64,000 nt of DNA from Gemmatimonadota bacterium (GTDB lineage: Bacteria; Latescibacterota; UBA2968; GCA-2709665), in the NCBI GenBank assembly GCA_028873695.1, contig JAPPNU010000002.1, positions 31,507 to 95,506 on the forward strand. The letters are read 5' to 3'. This document shows, piece by piece, positions 8,741 to 17,670 of this stretch. The notes under the pieces were generated by a model, which was given only the letters and a program-made list of their open reading frames with translations, made no database searches and had not been told where the DNA came from. The translations under genes and the position numbers were made by a program. Numbering within the stretch: position 1 is the first letter of the stretch; each line of letters starts with the position of its first letter.

Positions 8741-9649
8741 TTGAGGACGGTCTACGTGCTGCTGACGATGGACTGCGAGACCGCCAGGTCAGACCTGACG
8801 CCCTACGCGATCCGGATGTCCGGCAGCGGCCCGGCGGAATACAGGGAGAGCGCACGGTCCATTTGCGGCTATGCGGAGACGGCGGCGACGTATGGATATC
8901 CCGTCACCTTTCTGGCGCATCCCGAGGTGGCCGTCGAGAACGCCGACCTGCTCCTGGACCTGCGGGGTCGCGGCGCATGTCTGGGGCTTCATGTCCACCC
9001 GTACAAGCTCGGTTACCGGGAATACAGGTACGACCTCGGGGCGTATTCCGCCGGAGAACAGACACGGATAATCAGCAACGCGATGCAGGTGTGGGAATCC
9101 GCGCTTGGCCATCCACCCCGTTATTTCAGGGCCGGATACTTTTCGGCAAGTGATGAGACGCCAGGCGTGCTGGAAGAACTGGGCTTTGCCGGGGGCAGTT
9201 TGTCCAACCCGGGGCGGGTCCTCCCCGGACACCACAGCGTATGGGCGGGAGCCGAGCCATATCCCCACCGGGCCCATCGGAATTGTCGCCTGATCAAGGG
9301 AGATCGCGATTTCATCAATGTGCCGGTGTCCGTGGCTTTCGGGAGACCGGTTCGACGGGGGCACGCGGGCGAGCGCGGCTACGAATGGTCGTACGTCCCT
9401 CATTCGTACGATCACCGTGCCGTCATTGAAAACGTGCTGGATCGTTTCCGTGTCGACGAACCCCGGTTTCCCGTGATTGTGACCGACAGCCACAACGACC
9501 GGGAATATCTCGATCCCGAACACCCGGCACGGTTGAATCTCGAGTTGATACTCAGTACGGTACGGGACACCTGCAGGCAGATGGGGATGCGTCCGGAGGG
9601 TGTAACCCTGGACGCATTGTGCAGGCTCGTCTTGGAGGACTCGCGGTGA
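8741..9649 (+). CDS. NodB-fold polysaccharide deacetylase-like protein
   Basis: This 302-residue protein has polysaccharide deacetylase-like motifs: LTMDCETA near the N-terminus (catalytic Asp region), GLHVHPY (metal-binding His pair), YFRAGYFSAS (RAGY motif) and VTDSHNDREY near the C-terminus. It probably removes N- or O-acetyl groups from a sugar chain. The start is TTG at 8741 with GAGG 6 nt upstream; no better ATG is in frame. There is no signal peptide, so a cytoplasmic oligosaccharide substrate is plausible, in line with the neighbouring glycan genes. Confidence 0.75.
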   Translation: MRTVYVLLTMDCETARSDLTPYAIRMSGSGPAEYRESARSICGYAETAATYGYPVTFLAHPEVAVENADLLLDLRGRGACLGLHVHPYKLGYREYRYDLGAYSAGEQTRIISNAMQVWESALGHPPRYFRAGYFSASDETPGVLEELGFAGGSLSNPGRVLPGHHSVWAGAEPYPHRAHRNCRLIKGDRDFINVPVSVAFGRPVRRGHAGERGYEWSYVPHSYDHRAVIENVLDRFRVDEPRFPVIVTDSHNDREYLDPEHPARLNLELILSTVRDTCRQMGMRPEGVTLDALCRLVLEDSR

Positions 9650-9687
9650 ATGAATAGATCGGACTTGTATCCAGATTGGAGGAACCA

Positions 9688-10515
9688 GTGCGAATCGACT
9701 CTCACGTGCACGTGTGGACGATGGGTTCGCCGCCGTTTACGCACAACGATGAAATGTCAACCAGTCGGCCGGAGTATCCGGGTCTGGTGGAGGATCTCAT
9801 CAGATATATGGACCTGAACGGCATCGACCGGACCGTACTCATTCAGTGCATGTACCATGGTTACGACAACAGCTACATGTGTGACTGCATGAGGAGATTC
9901 CCAGATCGCCTGCACGGCGTGGCGCTGATCGACCCCGTTAGACCGGACGCGGCCGAAAAGCTGGAACGGCTCCACGGCGAGCACGGGGTGCAGGGGATGC
10001 GGTTGTATCCCATTAAGGATAAGGACGCATCCTGGTTGTACCGTGAGGATCAGACGGCGCTCTGGGAAACCGCGCAGCGGTTGGGCGTTCCGTTTACCTG
10101 GTTCGGTCGCTGCCAGCAGATTCCGCTGCTGGAGCCGATGCTGGATCGATTCCCTGAGGTAAATGTCATTGTGGATCACCTGGGTGAACCCGTACTTGCG
10201 GAAGGCCCGGGCGGGAGTTTCCGGTACCTGCTCCAGGCCGCAAAGTATCCGAATCTCTACGTGAAGGCCACAAGGATCGACGGGATATCCACAAGACCCT
10301 GGCCGCACGAGGACGTTCATCCTTACGTTGAAGCCGTCTACAATGCTTTCGGGTCCCGCCGGATGCTGGGATGCACCGGGTTTCCCGAGGATCCCCAGCG
10401 GGGCGAGGCCGTCGGCTTCCGCGTGGTTGAAGAAGCGATGGATTTTCTTTCCGACGAAGACAAGGCATGGATATTGGGATTGACGGCGGATTCGCTCTAC
10501 GGCCGCAATGTATAG
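9688..10515 (+). CDS. Metal-dependent amidohydrolase (amidohydrolase-2 family)
   Basis: This 275-residue TIM-barrel hydrolase starts with RIDSHVHVW, the HxH metal site, and continues with VNVIVDHLGEP and the late GCTGFPEDP, whose Asp is probably the catalytic or metal residue. Relatives hydrolyse lactones, decarboxylate acids or cleave amides. GTG at 9688 is preferred because GGAGG (9678-9682) is 5 nt upstream; an in-frame TTG at 9676 would overlap that site. The next gene starts 11 bp after its stop, so the two are almost certainly co-transcribed. Confidence 0.82.
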   Translation: MRIDSHVHVWTMGSPPFTHNDEMSTSRPEYPGLVEDLIRYMDLNGIDRTVLIQCMYHGYDNSYMCDCMRRFPDRLHGVALIDPVRPDAAEKLERLHGEHGVQGMRLYPIKDKDASWLYREDQTALWETAQRLGVPFTWFGRCQQIPLLEPMLDRFPEVNVIVDHLGEPVLAEGPGGSFRYLLQAAKYPNLYVKATRIDGISTRPWPHEDVHPYVEAVYNAFGSRRMLGCTGFPEDPQRGEAVGFRVVEEAMDFLSDEDKAWILGLTADSLYGRNV

Positions 10516-10526
10516 GAGAAATCGCG

Positions 10527-13508
10527 ATGTGGCAGCTAAGCGTCTCAGGTCTGGGGTCGATGGCAGGGTTGGTTGCAATACCGGGCGTACAGTCTGCGAT
10601 GATCGACCTGTGGTTCTCGAGAATCCATATGCTGGTGTTCCTGCTGGTCCTTCCCGCATTTCTTCTGGCTGCGTCCAGGCGCGCGTACGCCGGTCCCCGC
10701 ACGCTGTACAAAACCGCGGATATCGAAAACGCTCGCCGGAACGTCGCCCGCTTCGATTGGGCGAAGGATATTGTGGGTGGATGGGAAAGAAACGTCGCGC
10801 TGGCGATGCAGCAGGACCGCGCTTTTTTCGATGCGTTGATTCCGGAGTTGACGCCGGGGACCCATTACGGTCAGAACTGTCCCCACTGCGTGGGTACGCT
10901 GTCGCTGATGGGTGGGGGACGGTTCAACTGGAATATCAAGCGGCCTGATGAGATCTCCTGCAGCGCCTGCGGGACGGTTTACCCGAACGCGCGTTATCCG
11001 GAAACCGGCGTTCTCGAATGCCCTCGCATGGGGCAGCGGTTTACGTACTACCAGACGCCAGAGGAAGTGGCCGATCCCGAAAACAGGGCGAAACATGCGC
11101 TCAAGTGGCTCGGCGAACGTCCCACGATGACGAGTTTCACGGGTCAGATTCGGGACCGGAAGGTGGGTTGGGCAACGGGTCAGGCGCTGACCATGGCAAA
11201 GTTGTACGCCGTTACCGGCGAGATCGGTTACGCCGAGCGGGTGGTCTGGATCCTGGACCGGATGGCTCGTGCTTTCCCGAAGTATCTCTACCACTCGTAC
11301 GATGGCAGCATCGCGGATCTTCCACCCGCGGAAGTGGCAGCCAATATGGGCGCGGAGGAGTCGGCCGGGGGACCTTCAGGCGGGCGTTTTCCCCCCGGCG
11401 CGATCCGCCACGCTTACGACCTGCACCAGTTCGATACGTATTCCACGATGAACAACGGGTTCTGGGGCGCGGGACGGATGAACGTCCACGGCAAGGGAAG
11501 CGATGCCGGCCCGCTCTTCTCGATGCTCGTCGCGTATGACCTGGTCCGCGAAGCGTCGTACCCGGACGGTCGCCGCGTTCTGGATAACGTCACGGAGCGC
11601 CGCATTGTGGATGATCTGATACTGGCCGGTTGCACGGATATGGAACACTGGAACTCTCTCTCCAACAAGGGCACCGCCGTCTTTGTATTAAGCGCCGGCG
11701 CAGGGATGCTCTTCGGGCAGGCGGACCGCGTCCGGCACGCGCTGGACGGCTTCCGCCGGATGCTGGATGAGCGCTATCACCACGATGGATTCTACGCCGA
11801 GTGTCCGTCCTATTCGGCCCACAACCTTTCGAACGTGCACGAACTGGCCGACCTGCTGCATGGGTACAGCGACCCGCCCGGATATGCGCCGGATGAAGGA
11901 GAGCGGATCGAGTCTCTGGATATGTTCTCGAGTGGGCGTTTCCATGATTCCCTCGTGTCGCTGGTCAGAATGCTGGCGCCCGGAAACCGGATGCCTGTAA
12001 TTGGAGATACGAGATACGGTACCACTGCGGATGTGCTTTCCCTGGAGGTTCTTGCCGCTCGCGTCGGCGGGCCCTACGCGGGACTGCTGGAGGCTGTTCA
12101 GGGCGCGGCATTATCGGAAAGAGGCAGAGAATACGGGTTGTGGTATCTTCCCCCCGATCTCAGCGTGGATGCCACGGAACTGCCGCTTCGCTCCGAGTGG
12201 TTTCCGGGCTGGCACGTGGGAGTATTGCGCGGCGATCGGGGTGCGAACGATACCGCTCTCTATCTGAACGGCAACGAGCATGAGTGGACGGTGGATACCG
12301 GCCATCGGCATCAGGATGTGTTGAGTCTGAGCCTGTATGCGTTCGGAGAGGAAATGGTATCGGACCGCGGGTATTTTTCCGGCAGCGACCAGCGACTCCC
12401 CGACGGCAGGAGCGGGCAGCGTTGGATGCGGAGCACCCTGTCTCACAATCTCGTGGTTGTCGATGAAGGGGAGCAGGGGCGGAACGAGTGCGGGTCCAAT
12501 CTGGAGCTTTTCGGTCTGGCGCCGGGCATCGAGGTCGTGCAGGCTTCGGGGGTAAACGTCTATCCGCAGTGCGACGTCTATCAGCGTCTCTGCGTTATGG
12601 TGGATGCTCCTGAGGGTCAGACTTATGCCGTTGACATCTTCCGGGTCAGCGGAGGAAAAATCCATCAGTACGGCTTTCAGTGCAACGGAACGCTGGCGGG
12701 CGGCGTGCCCGACTTTTCCACGTCCGATTCGGTAAGCCTCTCGGATGTCTGGGCCGAGTGGCTTGAGAATCCACGGGCGATTTCACCGGAGAATACAACC
12801 GCTATTACATGGCAACATCGGGGGATAAACCTTGACTTGATGGTGCTCAATACACCGCAACGATTGGTGATCGCCGATGCTCCGGGCTGGCGGGTATTTA
12901 CGACCGAAGAGTTGAGACAGCCGGCTATTAACCACGTATTGGCGGAAAATCGCGCTGCTGACGGCGAGAAGTCGATTTCAAGCCAATATGCCGCGTTAAT
13001 CGTTCCATACGTTTCGGGTAATTCGCCGGTGGCAAGTGCGCGATTGATCGAAGACGATCCGGAGTCCGGCGTAGTGGCCATTGAGGTCAAGTTGGACGGC
13101 CGAACCGATTACATCATATCCACGTTGGACCGGGAGCAGCGCCGCTATGGCCCTGTCAGTCTGGCGGGTCGATTCGGATTTGCATCGGTGGACGAGCAGG
13201 GACGCGCCGTCCGGGCGTATCTGCTGAATGGAACAAAGTTGACCTGCGGCGATCTGTCCATTTCGCTGCCGGCGCCAAGTACGACACTGAACGTCCGATC
13301 CGTGAGCGGCCGGACGTTCCTTCTTTCGGAACCGGTGCCCGATCCCGAGCGCGTTGCCGGCTTCTATCTGCTTGCCGGTGAATCGCCTCAAACGGGTTTC
13401 GAGATCGAATCGGCCACTGAAGACGCGATAACCGTGCGGGATTATTCGGCGATTCCATCCGAAACGCTAACCATATTGAACTCCGGCTGGGCAGGAACGG
13501 TGCGTTAA
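10527..13508 (+). CDS. Exported or membrane-anchored heparinase II/III-like protein
   Basis: This 993-residue protein has a hydrophobic N-terminal segment (MLVFLLVLPAFLLAAS at about 35-50), a zinc-ribbon-like pair of motifs (CPHC at 118-121 and CSAC at 145-148), a helical toroid region and a heparinase II/III beta-sandwich with DTGHRHQDVLSLSL and RSTLSHNLVVVDEG. It probably cleaves an acidic polysaccharide outside the cytoplasm. ATG at 10527 has AGGAG 8 nt upstream. ATG at 10629 would give a cleaner signal peptide but has no ribosome site. It is tightly linked to the amidohydrolase gene upstream. Confidence 0.8.
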   Translation: MWQLSVSGLGSMAGLVAIPGVQSAMIDLWFSRIHMLVFLLVLPAFLLAASRRAYAGPRTLYKTADIENARRNVARFDWAKDIVGGWERNVALAMQQDRAFFDALIPELTPGTHYGQNCPHCVGTLSLMGGGRFNWNIKRPDEISCSACGTVYPNARYPETGVLECPRMGQRFTYYQTPEEVADPENRAKHALKWLGERPTMTSFTGQIRDRKVGWATGQALTMAKLYAVTGEIGYAERVVWILDRMARAFPKYLYHSYDGSIADLPPAEVAANMGAEESAGGPSGGRFPPGAIRHAYDLHQFDTYSTMNNGFWGAGRMNVHGKGSDAGPLFSMLVAYDLVREASYPDGRRVLDNVTERRIVDDLILAGCTDMEHWNSLSNKGTAVFVLSAGAGMLFGQADRVRHALDGFRRMLDERYHHDGFYAECPSYSAHNLSNVHELADLLHGYSDPPGYAPDEGERIESLDMFSSGRFHDSLVSLVRMLAPGNRMPVIGDTRYGTTADVLSLEVLAARVGGPYAGLLEAVQGAALSERGREYGLWYLPPDLSVDATELPLRSEWFPGWHVGVLRGDRGANDTALYLNGNEHEWTVDTGHRHQDVLSLSLYAFGEEMVSDRGYFSGSDQRLPDGRSGQRWMRSTLSHNLVVVDEGEQGRNECGSNLELFGLAPGIEVVQASGVNVYPQCDVYQRLCVMVDAPEGQTYAVDIFRVSGGKIHQYGFQCNGTLAGGVPDFSTSDSVSLSDVWAEWLENPRAISPENTTAITWQHRGINLDLMVLNTPQRLVIADAPGWRVFTTEELRQPAINHVLAENRAADGEKSISSQYAALIVPYVSGNSPVASARLIEDDPESGVVAIEVKLDGRTDYIISTLDREQRRYGPVSLAGRFGFASVDEQGRAVRAYLLNGTKLTCGDLSISLPAPSTTLNVRSVSGRTFLLSEPVPDPERVAGFYLLAGESPQTGFEIESATEDAITVRDYSAIPSETLTILNSGWAGTVR

Positions 13509-13576
13509 GACATCGAGACATCGGCTGCTTCATTCAGGATATCGAGAGCAATGAGATGAGAACAGGGAGGGACTTT

Positions 13577-14614
13577 ATGCGGATCTTCGATCGATATTCG
13601 GATCTATTGAATTGTGTCGAGAAACAGGGCTTTCGCCCGGAAATACTGGGATGTGCCCCGGACGGCGCGCCGGTCGTGTGTCTGAGAACCGGGGGAGAAA
13701 AACTGCCGGCGGTATTTATCAGCGCGGGCAGCCACTCGACGGAACAGGCGGGCGTAGGATCTGCCCTCGGGCTCCTGAAAGAACTCGACACCGAGCATCA
13801 GGTCTACGTGATCCCCAGTCGGGATCCGATGGGGATGAATGGGTACGGGTACGCGTTGAGTCTGAGTTTGGGCGAAGAGCCGGATTTGGGTTCGGTCGAG
13901 GATGTGCGGAAGCTTCTCAGGGACCGGGGCGAGGTACTTTACGAGCAGGACGATACGCTTCTCGCGATTATTGGCGAGTACGGGTATTCCACGACGGGTC
14001 TACTCGGGCGTTTCGAGGTGGGGGCCGGATTTCTGGAACCCCTGTTTGGACGGCGGATCTTCTATCCGTCGAGCGAAAAGGGCATCGAAGGCACGGCCCC
14101 CTGCCAGAGAGCCTATACGCTGATCGTCAGCCCGGAAGGGGAGGTATTGCACATCAACCGGTTTCACGATACGCCCTGGGCGCCGGTTGAATCGCGTTGC
14201 GCGCGGGATCTGATGGCGCGGATTGACCCGGGCCTTACGCTGGACCTGCACGAGTATGGCGGCGACGGCTTCTGGTTTTCGGCGCGGCATCAGCGAAATG
14301 ACGACGACGAGGCGTGGGAAAAACGAATGGCCGATTCGATGATTCGGGCCGTTGCCGATTCGGGTGCGCAGCTTGCGCCGCAGGGGTACGCGCCAGGTCC
14401 GTTTTTCGAGACGCCTGAGCGCGGCGTACTCTGGCTGATCGCCGCGGAACGCGGCGAAGGGCTGAATCTGGCCGACTACGGAGCGGACAGATACGGGCCC
14501 GCGTTCACCATAGAGACCGGGATGACGATGAAGGGCGGCTACCGCGAGCGCGTGGAGACGTCCATGCTGGCTGCGCGTACCGCGATTTCCGTATTCGAGG
14601 AACGCTGGCGTTGA
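13577..14614 (+). CDS. M14-like zinc carboxypeptidase / aspartoacylase-fold hydrolase
   Basis: This 345-residue protein shows the zinc-ligand arrangement of the M14/succinylglutamate desuccinylase superfamily: HSTE (HxxE) in ISAGSHSTEQAG, a later His in LDLHEYGG, and a catalytic Glu in FTIETGMTM. Family members remove a C-terminal amino acid or an N-acyl group. ATG at 13577 has GGGAGGG close upstream; ATG at 13556 is in frame but less well placed. It is followed directly by a MITE-like element and then by an M20 peptidase, so a shared amide substrate is possible. Confidence 0.72.
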   Translation: MRIFDRYSDLLNCVEKQGFRPEILGCAPDGAPVVCLRTGGEKLPAVFISAGSHSTEQAGVGSALGLLKELDTEHQVYVIPSRDPMGMNGYGYALSLSLGEEPDLGSVEDVRKLLRDRGEVLYEQDDTLLAIIGEYGYSTTGLLGRFEVGAGFLEPLFGRRIFYPSSEKGIEGTAPCQRAYTLIVSPEGEVLHINRFHDTPWAPVESRCARDLMARIDPGLTLDLHEYGGDGFWFSARHQRNDDDEAWEKRMADSMIRAVADSGAQLAPQGYAPGPFFETPERGVLWLIAAERGEGLNLADYGADRYGPAFTIETGMTMKGGYRERVETSMLAARTAISVFEERWR

Positions 14615-14616
14615 GA

Positions 14617-14804
14617 AGAAGCTGTTTTAAATTTACCGGTGATTTCCCGAGCGCGAGCGAAAAAGTGGCGGTCAAGGCGGGAAAATCCGGCTATGAGAGG
14701 CGAGCAAGCGCAGCCTCGATCTCGTAAGACGGGTGGATCTGACCAACGCCGACCGGCGCGTTTGCAGCCGCGCGAAGACCGCTGGGGATTTTAAGACTGC
14801 TTCT
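14617..14804. repeat. MITE-like element, copy 1 (188 bp)
   Basis: The ends form imperfect terminal inverted repeats: AGAAGCTGTTTTAAATT at the left, and at the right a sequence whose reverse complement is AGAAGCAGTCTTAAAAT. The internal core GAGCGCGAGCGAAAAAG and the stretch GACCAACGCCGACCGGCGC recur in the copies at 31557 and 56733. It begins 2 bp after the M14-like stop codon and ends directly before the ribosome site of the M20 gene. It has no coding capacity, and no clear target-site duplication was seen. Confidence 0.8.
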
Positions 14805-14817
14805 AAGGGAGATACCG

Positions 14818-15990
14818 GTGCCGGAGCCCCATGACGCGTGCGAATCCCTGCTTCAGGCGATGGTGGGATTCGACACTGTGAATTCCGCGATTTCGGGGAA
14901 ACCCGACGCGGAGCGGGCGCTGTCGGTTTATCTGGAAGCGCAGGCTGAAGCGATGGGGCTGGATACGCGCCGGCTGCCGGTGACGGGGGAAGGATTCAAT
15001 CTACTGGTCACTCGCCAGGTGGACGGCCAGGCGCCATGGCTGTTGTTTGAGAGCCACCTCGATACCGTAAGCGTGGACGGGATGACGATAGATCCGTTCG
15101 GGGGGCGGGTTGCGGACGGGAGAATGTACGGCCGGGGGACGTGCGATACGAAGGGAACCGGCGCGGCGATGCTCTGGGCGCTTTCGCGATACAGCCGGGG
15201 AAGCGGACCGAATAACGTGGCGATCCTGTTCACCCTGGACGAAGAGATCGGGAAGACGGGTGTACGTACGTTCGTGGCGTCACAGTTGCCGGACCTGGAC
15301 TGGCGGCCGGCGGGTGTGATCGTGGGTGAGCCCACGCGCCTTCAAGCCGTAGTTGCGCACAACGGCGTGGTACGCTGGCGGATTCGGACGGAGGGCGTGG
15401 CGGCTCACTCTTCGGACCCCTCCCGCGGGCAGTCCGCCATTCGCGCGATGATGGAGGTGATCGAGGCGCTGGAGGAGCGCTATATTGCCCGGCTGGCGTC
15501 AGAACATCCGTTGACAGGCCGGGCACAGTGCAGCATCAATCTCATACGTGGCGGCGCCCAGATCAACATGATACCGGAACACTGCGAGATCCACGTGGAC
15601 CGGCGCGTTGTGCCGGGCGAGGACCCGGACACGGTCATTCCTGCGGTCGAAGGTGTGCTGGAGGAACTTCGGACGAGAAGTCCGCATCTGACGGTCGTTC
15701 AGAAAGCGCCCGATATGGTGGACAGCCCGCTGGATCCGGCCGGAGGGAAAGCCTTCGGCGTGTTTGTGGCTTCGGTCTTGAAGTCGATGGGACTGCCGGA
15801 CGAACTGACCGGCGTCGGCTATGGTACGGATGCCAGCAGTTTCAGCCGTGCGGGAATCCCCGCGGTCGTCCTCGGACCGGGCGACATTGCGCAGGGACAC
15901 ACGGCAAACGAGTGGATCGAGTTGGAACAGCTGCGAGCGGGCGTAGACGTTTATTTCAATCTGATGATGAGCAGAGAGCTAACGCATTGA
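14818..15990 (+). CDS. M20 family metallopeptidase (ArgE/DapE/CPG2-like)
   Basis: This 390-residue di-zinc amidohydrolase has the full M20 ligand series: LFESHLDTV, YGRGTCDTKG, FTLDEEIGKTG (catalytic Glu pair) and VGEPT, with the late His in GHTANEW. The central dimerisation domain contains HSSDPSRGQSA. Family members hydrolyse N-acyl amino acids or small peptides. The GTG start at 14818 has AGGGAG (14806-14811) right after the end of the MITE, so the element supplies or borders its leader. It is convergent with the methyltransferase gene 14 bp away. Confidence 0.9.
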   Translation: MPEPHDACESLLQAMVGFDTVNSAISGKPDAERALSVYLEAQAEAMGLDTRRLPVTGEGFNLLVTRQVDGQAPWLLFESHLDTVSVDGMTIDPFGGRVADGRMYGRGTCDTKGTGAAMLWALSRYSRGSGPNNVAILFTLDEEIGKTGVRTFVASQLPDLDWRPAGVIVGEPTRLQAVVAHNGVVRWRIRTEGVAAHSSDPSRGQSAIRAMMEVIEALEERYIARLASEHPLTGRAQCSINLIRGGAQINMIPEHCEIHVDRRVVPGEDPDTVIPAVEGVLEELRTRSPHLTVVQKAPDMVDSPLDPAGGKAFGVFVASVLKSMGLPDELTGVGYGTDASSFSRAGIPAVVLGPGDIAQGHTANEWIELEQLRAGVDVYFNLMMSRELTH

Positions 15991-16004
15991 TTTCACCGGA
16001 AGCA

Positions 16005-16967
16005 TCATGACATGCACAACCGCCGTTCAATCATGTCCACGAACGCGGGCTTGATTTCAATCCCAACCCACCTTCGCCCGAGTTCACGCGCCGCCAGAAG
16101 CGTTGTTCCCGAACCCGCATACGGATCGAGTACGATACTGTCATCGCGGCTTGTAATGGCAACACAGCATCGAGCAAGCGACAGAGGCATCATCGCGGGA
16201 TGGTCATCTGCTTTCCCATTGACGCGTTTCACCGGTTCAGTGGGCATCTCCCAAACCGTACGCAGGCGACGGTCACGCGGCCCTTTGACGATTTCGTGGT
16301 TGTAGTAGTATTGCTTGTCTTTTGACAGGAGAAAAACGGTCTCGTGAGCTCTCGTTGGACGGTCTCGAACTGACTCCGGATGGGCATTCGGCTTGTGCCA
16401 GATGACTTCACTGCGAATCCACCAACCCGCGTCTTGTAAAGCGAAGGCCAATCGCCACGGTACACCTATCAAGTCCTTTGGCTTGAGTCCCTCCGGCGTC
16501 GGTGGTCGCACATCCATGGCGCGTGCACGGTTCTTCCGATCCGGCGCCCGATATCTCCGGTTGCCGGATGTGTAGGAATCACCTACGTTCAGCCAAACAG
16601 TGCCATCGTCGCGCAAGGCGCGCTTTATCTGCTCAAAGGCGCAAACAATACTCTCGACATAACCTCGTAGGCTGTCGTCGCGCCCAATCTGTTCCTCAAC
16701 CCCGTAATCGCGCAGTGACCAGTAGGGCGGTGACGTGACAACCGTTTGAATGGACTTTTCAGGGAGAAGCTTCAGAGCTTGCGTGGCATCTCCACAGATC
16801 ACCAATGGGCGAGTTATCGCCTGGAATGGCGCTCTGTTCAGCGTGTCAACTCGAACATGGGGTTCCTGGGATTCGTTCCCTGCATGTGCACGCGGATGTA
16901 CGGAACGCGCAAAAAGCGCAAGTTGGTGACTATCCGGTGATCTCACCGGTAGATTCTCGTCGCTCAC
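16005..16967 (-). CDS. Orphan DNA methyltransferase (probable N4-cytosine, SPPY type)
   Basis: This 320-residue amino-methyltransferase has the catalytic motif TSPPYWSLRDYG near the N-terminus and the AdoMet-binding motif DPYAGSGTT near the C-terminus, the beta-class order. The SPPY form favours N4-methylcytosine, but N6-adenine is not excluded. IWHKPNAHPESVRDRPTRAHE is typical of these enzymes. The start is GTG at 16967. No restriction endonuclease gene is recognisable on either side, so it is either a solitary regulator-type methyltransferase or the remnant of a restriction-modification system. Confidence 0.88.
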   Translation of the reverse strand: MSDENLPVRSPDSHQLALFARSVHPRAHAGNESQEPHVRVDTLNRAPFQAITRPLVICGDATQALKLLPEKSIQTVVTSPPYWSLRDYGVEEQIGRDDSLRGYVESIVCAFEQIKRALRDDGTVWLNVGDSYTSGNRRYRAPDRKNRARAMDVRPPTPEGLKPKDLIGVPWRLAFALQDAGWWIRSEVIWHKPNAHPESVRDRPTRAHETVFLLSKDKQYYYNHEIVKGPRDRRLRTVWEMPTEPVKRVNGKADDHPAMMPLSLARCCVAITSRDDSIVLDPYAGSGTTLLAARELGRRWVGIEIKPAFVDMIERRLCMS

Positions 16968-17444
16968 GTACCGCCCAAATTTGGATGGTTTGAAGGTTTC
17001 GCGAACAATTTTGGATACTTTTTTTGCGTTATTAATCGGGCGTTACTTACCTTGATTCGAAATTACACTGGGACCTGAATGTCGAATATATACAGAAGAA
17101 CAAGGTCGAATTGATGTCAAAGTTCCCTGTCTGTCTACGTTCGACAGGCAGGCCGGATACGTGAGGTCACTGGACGCGAGCGGTAGTTCATCCACTTGTA
17201 CGACCACGAAGTCTCTCCCGCTTCTGCGCTGATACCTTCTGTGCCTTTTGTGGCAATTGTTGCCGTTGCCCTTTTTTAGTTTGAGGCTGATGTGCTTAGC
17301 AACGCCGGAGGGTGTTCCGCCCAATACTGTGAGTTGACCCTATCGTCGGGCAAACGATCCTGACGGGTCTTAATGAGAACGAGAATTGGTGTGGATCCTG
17401 GAGCGTCGACAAGAAGTCTGGATTGGAAGTCTGTGGGTTGGAGA
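16968..17444. other. About 480 bp with no recognised gene
   Basis: The stretch between the methyltransferase and the toxin-antitoxin pair looks lower in GC than its surroundings. A 93-codon minus-strand frame (17043-17324) is open but has no family similarity that I recognise and a poor amino-acid profile. The region may be remnant DNA of a lost partner gene. Confidence 0.4.
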
Positions 17445-17666
17445 TCACGATTCGACGATCAACGATCGTAGCGCTCTGTTCACGGACTCGGAATCCGGGA
17501 AATGCTGTTTCACGTCGGGGTCTAACATGACATATCCGTCTTCCTGAGTAAAGCGGTGGGTTACGATTGATCCGTCCTGCGCAGTTATCTCAACCGTGTG
17601 TCCCGCACGGTAAGCTCTGAAATGCCTGCCCCGAACCCCGTCGGAGAAATCATATTCCGATCGCAT
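17445..17666 (-). CDS. Probable antitoxin partner of BrnT (not BrnA-like)
   Basis: This 73-residue acidic and basic small protein begins MRSEYDFSDGVRGRHFRAYR and ends DSESVNRALRSLIVES. The MRxEYDFS start and the SVNRALR tail are characteristic of a small family often found beside RelE/BrnT-type toxins. It starts 4 bp after the toxin stop codon, the usual toxin-first order of brnT modules. It lacks the ribbon-helix-helix layout expected of BrnA, so whether it neutralises the toxin or represses transcription is inferred from position only. Confidence 0.68.
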   Translation of the reverse strand: MRSEYDFSDGVRGRHFRAYRAGHTVEITAQDGSIVTHRFTQEDGYVMLDPDVKQHFPDSESVNRALRSLIVES

Positions 17667-17670
17667 CTTG

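Noticed and set aside
17043..17324. 93-codon minus-strand frame between the methyltransferase and the antitoxin
   Set aside because: No recognisable family, no ribosome site and an odd composition; not strong enough to call.
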